Counted from the first letter of the stretch, positions 1 to 5,588 are shown. The stretch: 33,505 nucleotides of DNA from CAVQEK01 sp964596645 (GCA_964596645.1 CAZQVB010000044.1:1-33505), one strand, 5' to 3'. Notes: generated by a model from the sequence alone, not told the origin. Program-made: numbers and translations.

Positions 1-4
1 GGGG

Positions 5-51
5 GTGGGTCAGTTTGCAGCGAAACAGGTGGGTCAGCTTGAGCGAAATAG
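5..51. repeat. Tandem 23-24 bp repeat, probable IS21-type end
   Basis: Two direct copies lie at 5-28 and 29-51. Both start GTGGGTCAG and share a TTG(c)AGCGAAA core. Tandem end repeats of this GTGGGTCA type are what I associate with the termini of IS21-family elements in Bacteroidota, but no istA/istB gene lies in the window, so the family is inferred. The repeat ends where recognisable SulP/STAS coding sequence begins (about base 52), which suggests the element cut that gene. Confidence 0.4.
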
Positions 52-288
52 TCACTAAGAATGGACAGAGTGCCTTATGTTGACCAATCTGGATTGTATA
101 CCTTGGAGGAAATTATTTTTGACCTACGAGCTCGGAATGTCGAAGTCATACTCGTTGGTCTTAATGAACAACCATGCGATATGCTAAAGGCTATTGATAT
201 TATTCCGGACCTTGTACCAGAAAAAGATTTATTTCAAAATATAGAAGATGGCTTTGCCCATTTAAGAGAGAGCCTTTCCCATAAGTAA
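52..288 (+). pseudogene. SulP anion transporter, C-terminal STAS domain remnant
   Basis: The readable product matches only the end of SulP-family sulfate/anion transporters: a LRM-D-RVPYVDQSG segment, then LEEIIFDLRARNVEVILVGL, then the DMLKAIDIIPDLVPEKDLF helix region typical of their cytoplasmic STAS domain. All membrane helices are missing. The coding match starts right after the tandem repeat at 5-51, and an in-frame TAG (49-51) lies in that repeat, so the ATG at 61 is probably an internal methionine (LRM) rather than a real start. The stop is at 286-288, and about 12 bases later an antisense group II intron remnant begins. This is most likely a transporter gene truncated by an insertion sequence. 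An independent small STAS protein is possible but less likely because no ribosome-binding site or promoter is evident. Confidence 0.7.
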
Positions 289-300
289 AAACTCGCTTCA

Positions 301-612
301 ATCGAGTAGACGGCCCCGCCAGCGATAACTGACGGGATGCGCCTCTCACACCACCCAGCGTACGGGTCTCGTACTGGGCGGTTCACTGAATTTGAGGTTT
401 GAATTTCAAGTAGTAATCCATCATGCTTTCATATCCCCTCTTCCTAAGTCGTGATAGCGTAATGGTAGTACCTAAAATCGGGCTTTGGGCTGTTGCCCAG
501 CCACCCATCCGGGTTCTACTCCAAGCATAGGCTTGTCCCTGCTTCACGCCTAGTCGGATGAGGTTCTTACGCTTCCTTTCTGGCTTTTTCCAATCATGCC
601 AAATGCAGCATC
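301..612 (-). mobile_element. Group IIC intron remnant, copy 1 (3' end)
   Basis: On the minus strand this is the 3' part of a group II intron. It holds the end of the maturase gene (383-612), then domain V (about 341-385, GAACCGCC stem with a CGC triad and a GGTGGTGTGAG 3' side), then domain VI (about 301-340) ending CTACTCGAT at 301. The same 3' module recurs at 1254-1339 and 3374-3458. The 5' half of the intron is gone: homology stops near 612, where GC-rich sequence with an inverted repeat takes over. The CGC triad and the terminal sequence point to subclass IIC. The orientation is opposite to the neighbouring cassette genes, as expected for IIC-attC introns. Confidence 0.85.
383..612 (-). 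pseudogene. Group II intron maturase, C-terminal fragment
   Basis: The fragment reads RLRCCIWHDWKKPERKRKNL, then a GQAYAWSRTRMGGWATAQSPIL segment, then RLRKRGYESMMDYYLKFKP, which is the diagnostic C-terminus (domain X, group II intron maturase-specific region) of intron-encoded reverse transcriptases. The reverse transcriptase domains are absent, leaving about 75 of an expected 400-600 residues. The open frame can be extended to a GTG at 628, but residues before RLRCCIW do not look like maturase. The stop codon (TGA, 383-385) overlaps the first bases of domain V, the usual arrangement in this intron family. It cannot make an active protein. Confidence 0.85.
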
Positions 613-709
613 GAAGCCGAGCCGACACATCGGCACATTGGCTTCGGCTCGCTAAATCACTGCCCTATGCAAGATCAATACCTGCGCCCTATCAGGGGCG
701 TTCACATCC
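613..709 (+). other. Probable right half of an attC site (attC1)
   Basis: The next cassette begins with GTTCACATCC at 700-709. The IntI cut would fall between G700 and T701. Upstream lie GC-rich inverted repeats (GAGCCGA near 620 pairing with TCGGCTC near 645; GCCCTATCAGGGGC at about 686-699), as in attC hairpins. The left half is disrupted by intron copy 1, so the hairpin cannot be fully folded. The assignment rests mainly on the match between GTTCACATCC here and its exact reverse complement at the end of the same cassette (1246-1253 plus 1869-1870). Confidence 0.5.
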
Positions 710-745
710 ATTGGACTACTGCACAAATATTCCTATGTTTACACT

Positions 746-955
746 ATGACCATTGAACAACGAAAACTGGAACTCATAACTTGGATAACTGCTATTCAAA
801 GTGAGGATGTGCTCAAACGTATTGAGGATTTTCGTCACAACTCAGAAAATGAAATTCCAGATACTATTTTCGAACTTCTCCATGAATCCAGCTCAGCAAG
901 ACTGGAGGACTGCATCGAACACACAAATTCTCGCGAACTCTTAGGGCGCAAATGA
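746..955 (+). CDS. Antitoxin of a RelE/ParE-type toxin-antitoxin pair
   Basis: This 69-residue acidic protein begins MTIEQRKLELITWITAIQS. That opening, followed by a DVLKRIEDFR helix, is typical of small antitoxin partners found in front of RelE/ParE toxins in Bacteroidota. Its stop codon overlaps the start of the downstream toxin (ATGA, 952-955), so the two would be translationally coupled. It lies 45 bases after the inferred cassette boundary at 700/701, so it is the first gene of integron cassette A. The frame is open and undamaged, unlike its toxin partner. The family is assigned from gene order and length more than from a strong motif. Confidence 0.7.
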   Translation: MTIEQRKLELITWITAIQSEDVLKRIEDFRHNSENEIPDTIFELLHESSSARLEDCIEHTNSRELLGRK

Positions 956-1253
956 GAACAGTCTGGACGCCGCTAGGTCTAAAATCCCTATGCAAAACAA
1001 CCAACTTCATTGAAGATCAGTGGAACGAGGATGTTGTTAACAAATTTCTTGATCGCCTAGACGACGCATCGAAGAACTGAAGAAAACCCCTCAAATGGGA
1101 CCGACCTACGAACAGATAGAGTTTCGGCAACTTCTTATCCATCCTCTTGTAACATTATACTACGAACTTAAAGCTGATTACATTAGCCTAACTCTTGTGT
1201 GGGCTAACAAACAAGATCCCGACAAACTCCGAGAAGAATTAAAACGGATGTGA
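952..1253 (+). pseudogene. RelE/ParE-family toxin, frameshifted
   Basis: From ATG 952 the protein reads MRTVWTPLGLKSLCKTTNFI through DQWNEDVVNKFLDRLDDA, then hits a stop at 1078-1080. If one base is restored near 1066-1068, the reading continues as IEELKKTPQMGPTYEQ, then EFRQLLIHPLVTLYYEL, and ends KQDPDKLREELKRM at TGA 1251-1253. The total is about 100 residues, the normal length for a RelE/ParE mRNA-interferase or gyrase-poison toxin. The RQLLIHPLVTLYYEL strand is the family's typical core. A single-base deletion therefore inactivates the toxin. Its terminal stop codon lies inside the attC left core (GGATGTGA). A base-calling error is an alternative explanation. Confidence 0.8.
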
Positions 1254-1868
1254 ACCGAGTACACGGCCCCGCCAGCGATAACTGACGGGGTGCGCCTCTC
1301 ACACCACCCGGCGTACGGGTCTCGAACTGGGCGGTTCACTCAATGCTTATTGTTATTTTTCTATCATTATACTTTTTCGCCTTGTCCTTTTTCAGAATAG
1401 CCTATACAGGCGCCATAGGTCTGCAGTCCTATTCTAATTTCGGACGTAATTAAATGTTCAGCCCTTCGCTGCTTTGTGAGACCTCCCCGTCTTTCAGGGC
1501 TCGTTACCCACAGCTACTATGGCCTCTGCTGACTTCTCAAACTGTAACCCGTACAGTTCGAGATCTCCCCAGGTAAGGGCATATTTATTCCCCCAATATC
1601 CACTGGATCTACTGCACAGGTACTTGATAGTTTCCTACCATTTAGGACGTCAGTATGATGAGCTACCTCATCCGACCTGTACAGCCTCTGTATCCAGTTC
1701 CTATTCGTTGGAACCGGGGTTTGCAGTCTCGCTTCCTTCAGTGTAAACCTCACGGTAAACCACTTTGCGACTTGCTAGTACTTCGGGACACGACTCCCGC
1801 ACACAAGGGACTTACACCCTCTGGAATAATTTGGTATCTTAGATACCAAATGCCCTTGCTGGGCACAC
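1254..1868 (-). mobile_element. Complete ORF-less group IIC-attC intron (copy 2)
   Basis: The minus strand reads from GTGTGCCC at 1868 to ACTCGGT at 1254. Domain I landmarks are recognisable (GGGTGTAAGTCCCTTGTG; AAGTCGCAAAGTGGTTTACC; GTTTACACTGAAGGAAGCGA; TTACCTGGGGAGATCTCGA; GAAGTCAGCAGAGGCCATAG). Domain V lies at about 1301-1339 with a CGC triad, and domain VI at 1254-1300. The intron is 615 nt and has no maturase gene. Instead, domain IV is a clean hairpin at 1394-1435 (AGAATAG/CTATTCT plus CCTAT/ATAGG). The 5' end fits GTGYG. Splicing joins TGT to TCACATCC and restores an attC core. Mobility or splicing would need a maturase supplied in trans. Confidence 0.88.
1394..1435 (-). ncRNA. Intron domain IV hairpin replacing the maturase gene
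   Basis: AGAATAG (1394-1400) pairs with CTATTCT (1429-1435), and inside it CCTAT (1401-1405) pairs with ATAGG (1415-1419). It sits where the maturase gene lies in full-length relatives, between the domain III region and domain V. A tidy compound hairpin, rather than maturase remains, argues that this is a streamlined intron form. Confidence 0.6.
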
Positions 1869-2026
1869 ACAGTGTGTAAAAATGCATATGCTTCCTGAGC
1901 ATTCTTCTGGTATGAGTGCTTTCAGGTGCCTTTGGTAATATCTACCAATGTAGAGCACACGCATTTTACACAGGCGTTATGGGCTATACGAAATAAAATC
2001 TGTACATTGAAAAAAATACTGAAAAC

Positions 2027-2251
2027 ATGAAGAAACAAGAATTAATTAACAAGACAGTTGAAACTTTAGAAAAACTTCCTGAGGATAGAATCCATGAAGT
2101 GGCTGACTTCGCAGATTTTGTGCTCAAAAAATATGAAGAGCAAATTCTTCAAAAAGGAATAGAAACTTTAGTAAGTGAATCCGACAGTTTTGCTTTTTTG
2201 AATGACGAAGAAGATTTATATGATGAAAGTGATTTAAAAGAGAGGTATTGA
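2027..2251 (+). CDS. VapB/DUF2281-like antitoxin
   Basis: The 74-residue protein starts MKKQELINKTVETLEKLPED and continues RIHEVADFADFVLKKYEEQI. This short helical, acidic protein type (DUF2281/VapB-like) precedes PemK/MazF or VapC toxins in many Bacteroidota. The C-terminus is rich in Asp and Glu (LNDEEDLYDESDLKERY), consistent with a flexible toxin-neutralising tail. Its stop overlaps the start of the toxin gene (TGATG, 2249-2253). It lies about 50 bases after the cassette boundary at 1976/1977 and is the first gene of cassette B. The reading frame is intact. Confidence 0.75.
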   Translation: MKKQELINKTVETLEKLPEDRIHEVADFADFVLKKYEEQILQKGIETLVSESDSFAFLNDEEDLYDESDLKERY

Positions 2252-2575
2252 TGCAGAAAGGAGATAGTTCTAATTCCTTTTCCGTTTACGGATTTGACAG
2301 GTAGTAAAAAGCGACCTGCTTTGATTCTGCTATTAGGTAGTTTGGATGTTACAGTAAGTTTCATCTCGACTCAACTACCTTGGCAAGAACCAACAGACTT
2401 GCTTCTACAACCTAACATAACAAATGGACTCAAGAAACCATCGCTGATAAGAATTGGAAAAATAGCTACTATAGACAAAGTCCTTGTAATAGGTAGATTA
2501 GGAAGTATAAACGCAAAGCAGATAAAAGAGCTCGATAAGAAACTGATCCAATTGTTTGCTATCGAAACTGATTGA
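2251..2575 (+). pseudogene. PemK/MazF-family toxin, frameshifted near its start
   Basis: The expected start is ATG 2251, overlapping the antitoxin stop, and reads MQKGD before leaving frame. Continuous toxin homology resumes in another frame at 2264: IVLIPFPFTDLTGSKKRPAL, then a VSFISTQLP strand, then GLKKPSLIRIGKIATIDKV and GRLGSINAKQIKELDKKL. The intact family start would be M(K/Q)KGDIVLIPFPFTDLTGSKKRP, so two bases appear to be missing around 2264-2267. The family's RNase residues (Arg in KKRP and the Ser/Thr of FIST) are retained, so only the first few codons are damaged. Translation from the TTG at 2294 would lack the first beta strand. It is probably inactive; a sequencing error is possible. 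Confidence 0.8.
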
Positions 2576-2580
2576 AAAAC

Positions 2581-2708
2581 AGCCCATAACACCATGCAGC
2601 CGTCAGCCGGGGAAAGATGAGCATTTGTCGCCCCAAGCAGCCAAATTGATACACGAAAGAAAATAGCCAACAAGCCCGGCCCGACGGCTGCATTGAACGT
2701 TACCTATC
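2581..2708 (+). other. Intact integron attC site of cassette B (attC3)
   Basis: The left core AGCCCATAAC (2581-2590) is the exact reverse complement of the sequence opening the same cassette (GTTATGGGCT, 1976-1985). The long imperfect stem pairs 2594-2611 (ATGCAGCCGTCAGCCGGG) with 2675-2693 (CCCGGC..GACGGCTGCAT); it mismatches only at a small TG/CCG step, which would give the extrahelical bases typical of attC. The right core GTTACCTATC is at 2699-2708, with the expected cut between G2699 and T2700. About 60 bases of variable terminal structure lie between the arms. This is the clearest recombination site in the window. Confidence 0.85.
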
Positions 2709-2720
2709 ATATTACCACAG

Positions 2721-3374
2721 ATGTCAAATACTGCAATAATTTTAGCCTTGCTTCTTTGGAGTAACTTCACATTCGGCCAAACTGGGACTAACTATGCAAT
2801 GGTTGACCTACACGATAAATATCCCGGAAATTTTAGTGACTTAAAAGCTAATGATTCTCTGAAAATCAGATTCTGGGTGAGCGGACATTACATCAATGGA
2901 CTATTTGTAGAACTTAGACTAACAAATAAGAACAATTGGACATATAACCGTGGTTTTGTCAATTATAATACTGATAGTGTACAAATTCATTCATTATCCA
3001 CAGAACCCGCCTTTAATCAACTTTGGAATAACTTAATATCATACGGCATATTGGATCTTCCTGATCAAAAAGGCGCTCCTATTATTGCCGTCAAAAATGA
3101 TAAACAATGGAATTTAGCCGATTCAACAAAGCAAAGAATTATTGATTTTTATAATGGAGAATATATCACTATCGAAATATTTAGGTCTGACAGCTATAAA
3201 TCATATTCCTATTATTCACCTTCTGAAGTGTACAAAATGTGCTTTGAGAATAATTTCATCTGCCAAGAACATAAACAAATGAATAATATTGTGTGGACAT
3301 TTCATCAATATTTTAACATGCAAGAATTGGCTAGGATACAGCTTCAGGAAAAAATAAAAAAAAACGATAGGTAA
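2721..3374 (+). CDS. Secreted protein of unknown function, cassette C
   Basis: The 217-residue product has a signal peptide (MSNTAIILALLLWSNFTFG, cleavage near residue 19-20). The mature protein is rich in Asn, Tyr, Asp and aromatic residues, with no family I recognise. Segments such as NDSLKIRFWVSGHYINGLFV and YISYGILDLPDQKG-like strands suggest a mainly beta fold. The DNA is much more AT-rich than the chromosomal genes to the right, consistent with foreign origin. It begins 21 bases after the cassette boundary at 2699/2700 and fills the cassette. Its stop codon TAA (3372-3374) is made from the attC left core GATAGGTA plus the first base of an antisense intron. No clear Shine-Dalgarno sequence precedes the start. 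Confidence 0.75.
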   Translation: MSNTAIILALLLWSNFTFGQTGTNYAMVDLHDKYPGNFSDLKANDSLKIRFWVSGHYINGLFVELRLTNKNNWTYNRGFVNYNTDSVQIHSLSTEPAFNQLWNNLISYGILDLPDQKGAPIIAVKNDKQWNLADSTKQRIIDFYNGEYITIEIFRSDSYKSYSYYSPSEVYKMCFENNFICQEHKQMNNIVWTFHQYFNMQELARIQLQEKIKKNDR

Positions 3375-3720
3375 TCGAGTAGACGGCCCGCCAGCGATAA
3401 CTGACGCGGTGCGCCTCTCACACCGCCCAGCATACGGGTTTTGTACTGGGCGGTTCGCTGAATGTAAGGTTTGAATTTTAAGTAGTAATCCATCATGCTT
3501 TCATATCCCCTCTTTCTAAGTCGTGATAGCGTAATGGTAGTACCTAAGATCGGGTTGTCTCCCTTCACTGTTTTGTAAGACCTCCCTGTCTTTCAGCACA
3601 CGTTTCCCACAGCTACTATGGCCTCTGCTGACTTCTCAATCCATAGCGCGTATGGTCCGAGATCTCCCCAGGTAAGGACTGGATAGAGGCTCTTGCAGTA
3701 CCCTCCTCATTCCACAGGCC
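3374..3720 (-). mobile_element. Group IIC intron remnant, copy 3 (deleted)
   Basis: On the minus strand this copy holds a 5'-truncated domain I (about 3562-3677 is clearly homologous to 1463-1575 of copy 2, with weaker similarity to about 3720). A short C-terminal maturase segment follows (3459-3556), then domain V (3415-3458) and domain VI ending CTACTCGAT at 3374. Most of the maturase gene was lost by a deletion joining the domain III region to the codons for NPILGTTITL. Domain VI has a one-base shortening (GGCCCGCC instead of GGCCCCGCC). The copy sits exactly on the left core of the attC of cassette C, so the rest of that attC has been lost or displaced. Confidence 0.8.
3459..3556 (-). pseudogene. 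Maturase C-terminal fragment with lost stop codon
   Basis: The fragment encodes NPILGTTITLSRLRKRGYES followed by MMDYYLKFKPYIQ, nearly identical to the matching segment of copy 1 (423-480). In copy 1 the next codon is the TGA stop at the edge of domain V. Here the codon is CGA (3456-3458), so translation would run through domains V and VI. The change is further evidence of decay. Only about 33 residues of maturase sequence remain. Confidence 0.75.
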
Positions 3721-3734
3721 TTTCTCTCAGCGGG

Positions 3735-4141
3735 TCATGCTGAACTTGTTTCAGCATCTGTCGGCTATTGGCAATGGCCGCCGCGAATCATGCGCGCAGG
3801 CTCGTCAAAACAGCCGTGTGCAACCATTTCCATGGTCTGTGGCCCATAGAACATTTCCTGCAGCCTTGTTTTGTCGAGATTCTTATTTGGTTCGTTTCTT
3901 TTCATCAACTGGAAAAGAAAATGAACAGCCACGGACTGCCTGCATCTTATTAAGCATTTTACTAGCAATTTCACTGGTAAAGCTTTTTTACTTATCAATG
4001 CTTTCAGCTCTCCATTCCACTGCCAAATGTCCTGTGGGTCACAGGCCAAGGAGTATTGGATGTTATTTCCATGGCCGGTTGCAATTCAAGGTCAGAAGAT
4101 AGTCGGACTGGTTAAAGGTAGATTAGTAGAATGGTGGGTGA
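3735..4141. repeat. Dispersed intergenic repeat, copy R1
   Basis: No gene is credible here. The stretch shares several blocks with 33050-33400: GCAACCATTTCCATGGTCTG (3819-3838), CTATTGGCA, TTCGTTTCTTTTCAT, ATGAACAGCCACGGA and GTAGAATGGTGGGT (4127-4140). It also holds TCATGCTGAACTTGTTTCAG (3727-3746), a REP-like imperfect palindrome related to sequences near 10860-10885 and 33189-33210. Block order differs between copies. Open frames in it look like chance readings of repeat DNA. Confidence 0.65.
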
Positions 4142-4369
4142 CTAAAAGTGCGAGTAACCAACCTCAATATCCAGCTCTACATCATTTTCAAACCAAAACT
4201 CGTAGTCTTCATAGCTTACACAGTCGCGCAGCTTATGGCCGCCTATATTGATGCAAAAAATACCTGTGGCCGGCAGCCACTCCACCAGCGACTCAGCCTG
4301 GCTGAGCGGCATGCGGCTCAATTGGACATATTCCAATCCCTGATGAAAGCTTGGCTGAATCTTGAGCAT
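4142..4369 (-). CDS. Small protein of unknown function
   Basis: This 75-residue frame begins MLKIQPSFHQGLEYVQLSRM and ends with a conserved-looking acidic aromatic patch (DCVSYEDYEFWFEN, about residues 49-62). It resembles short uncharacterised proteins I have seen in Bacteroidota with a similar (Q/R)DCV-YE-YE-W motif, but I can assign no function. It has no signal peptide or membrane helix. It runs divergently from the nuclease-like gene at 4542, with about 170 bases between them. The stop codon lies at the edge of repeat R1. A purine-rich AAGAAAAAAC precedes the start. Confidence 0.55.
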   Translation of the reverse strand: MLKIQPSFHQGLEYVQLSRMPLSQAESLVEWLPATGIFCINIGGHKLRDCVSYEDYEFWFENDVELDIEVGYSHF

Positions 4370-4541
4370 GTTTTTTCTTACAACACTACAAAATAGTGCA
4401 GTTTGCGTAGTGAACTGAGCTTTAAGAAAAGATTACTATATTTTAAAGACGAAGTGAAACACCCCCTTGGCTCCATCAACAATGTATTGTCGCCCCTCAA
4501 GAAACAGTACCATTCAGCATCAGCCTCTGGTGAACACGCTT

Positions 4542-5588
4542 ATGGGGAATTTTGCGACGATCGGCCCGTCCCGCTCGGTCATATTCTTTTTGTTTTCATT
4601 GCCAATTTGGCTTTTAGCGTCAGGCACAGCCATAGCGCAGCAGGAATTGACGTCTCCACCGCGTGCACCAGGCACCCTTCGCGCGGTATTTTACAACATA
4701 GAAAACCTTTTCGACACCATCGATAGCCCCACATCCGACGACCAGGAGTTTCTGCCCTCTGGCGCTAAACAATGGAATGCATGGCGCCTGCACCGCAAAA
4801 TAACGGATGTGGCCAAGACAATCATTGCCATTGGCGGCTGGCAGGCCCCTGAGTTGGTGGGCCTGTGCGAAGTAGAGAATGAGTCGGTTTTACGACAACT
4901 CACCCAACGCTCGCCCCTTAGCAAGTATGCATATAACCATCTGCACCGCGACAGCCCCGATCCGCGAGGTATAGATGTGGCACTGCTCTACCTGCCTGGC
5001 GCACTGCACCTGCTCGATACCGGCTTTATTGCGGTGCCGCTTCAAGAAAAAACCAGGGACATACTGCACGCTACATTCCGCACCAACCGACAAGACACGC
5101 TGCACGTGTTCGTCAATCACTGGCCTTCGCGCTATGGGGGCCAGCTCGCTTCGGCGCCAAAGCGGCTGCTGGCCGCCCGGGCGCTGCACAACGCCGTAGC
5201 CGAGGTGCTTCTCAAAAATCCGCAGGCCAATATATTGATCATGGGCGATTTTAATGATGAGCCTACAGATGCCAGCATAGCCGCGCTCTGCAGCCCTTTT
5301 GCCAAGAGCAGCCCGCCCCTTATTCAAAATATTATGCCCAACGAGCGCAACCTGGGCACCATTTACTATAAAGAGATAACCGGCATTTGGCAGCAGTTTG
5401 ATCAGATGATGCTGTCTGCCGCACTCTTGGATGGAAAAGGGCTACACACAACCACCGGGGCCAATATCTTCAAAGCTGGCTGGCTACTGGATGAAGACGG
5501 ACATCCGTACCGCACCTATCTGGGGCCTTTTTATCAAGGTGGCGTGAGCGATCATTTGCCTGTGTGGATAGATCTGGTGGCCGAATGA
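4542..5588 (+). CDS. Secreted endonuclease/exonuclease/phosphatase-fold protein
   Basis: The family motifs occur in order: FYNIENLFD near residue 50, CEVEN near 100 (the metal-binding Glu), RGIDVALLY, VNHWPSRYGG (the His-Trp-Pro-Ser-Arg signature), MGDFNDEP (the catalytic Asp-Asn pair) and C-terminal SDHLPVWIDL (the catalytic Asp-His). All catalytic positions are present, so it should be an active metal-dependent phosphodiesterase or nuclease; the substrate cannot be told. I chose the start at 4542 because it gives a clean signal peptide (IFFLFSLPIWLLASGTAIAQ), implying export; the frame is open to 4467, but those 25 extra residues look non-protein. It ends before a strong bidirectional terminator. 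Confidence 0.85.
   Translation: MGNFATIGPSRSVIFFLFSLPIWLLASGTAIAQQELTSPPRAPGTLRAVFYNIENLFDTIDSPTSDDQEFLPSGAKQWNAWRLHRKITDVAKTIIAIGGWQAPELVGLCEVENESVLRQLTQRSPLSKYAYNHLHRDSPDPRGIDVALLYLPGALHLLDTGFIAVPLQEKTRDILHATFRTNRQDTLHVFVNHWPSRYGGQLASAPKRLLAARALHNAVAEVLLKNPQANILIMGDFNDEPTDASIAALCSPFAKSSPPLIQNIMPNERNLGTIYYKEITGIWQQFDQMMLSAALLDGKGLHTTTGANIFKAGWLLDEDGHPYRTYLGPFYQGGVSDHLPVWIDLVAE

Larger units (their letters stand above)
1246..1985 (+). other. attC site of cassette A, split by an intron (attC2)
   Basis: If 1254-1868 (the group II intron) is removed, GGATGTGA (1246-1253) joins ACAGTGTGTAAAAATGC (1869-1885). The restored site has a left core GTGAAC, a left arm TGTGTAAAAATGC (1873-1885), a right arm GCATTTTACACA (1961-1972) and a right core GTTATGGGCT (1976-1985). 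The arms pair imperfectly, leaving an unpaired base, and enclose an inner hairpin (TGGTAATATCTACCA at about 1933-1947). This layout of simple sites, imperfect stem and variable terminal structure is that of an integron attC site. Its left core is the exact reverse complement of the sequence that opens the same cassette at 700-709. Confidence 0.75.

Noticed and set aside
61..288. Independent 75-residue STAS anti-sigma-antagonist protein
   Set aside because: The sequence matches the SulP C-terminus better than SpoIIAA-type proteins, and homology begins before the ATG (LR codons), so it is a truncated transporter.
301..340. Rho-independent terminator after the STAS fragment
   Set aside because: The GC-rich hairpin is domain VI of a group II intron, repeated with domain V at 1254 and 3374.
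1517..1879. Short open frames on both strands
   Set aside because: They lie inside the structured RNA of group IIC intron copy 2 and show no protein-like composition or start signals.
3737..4102. A 121-codon plus-strand frame and overlapping frames on the other strand
   Set aside because: The DNA is a dispersed repeat also found at 33050-33505; in that copy the frames are broken, so they are chance openings.
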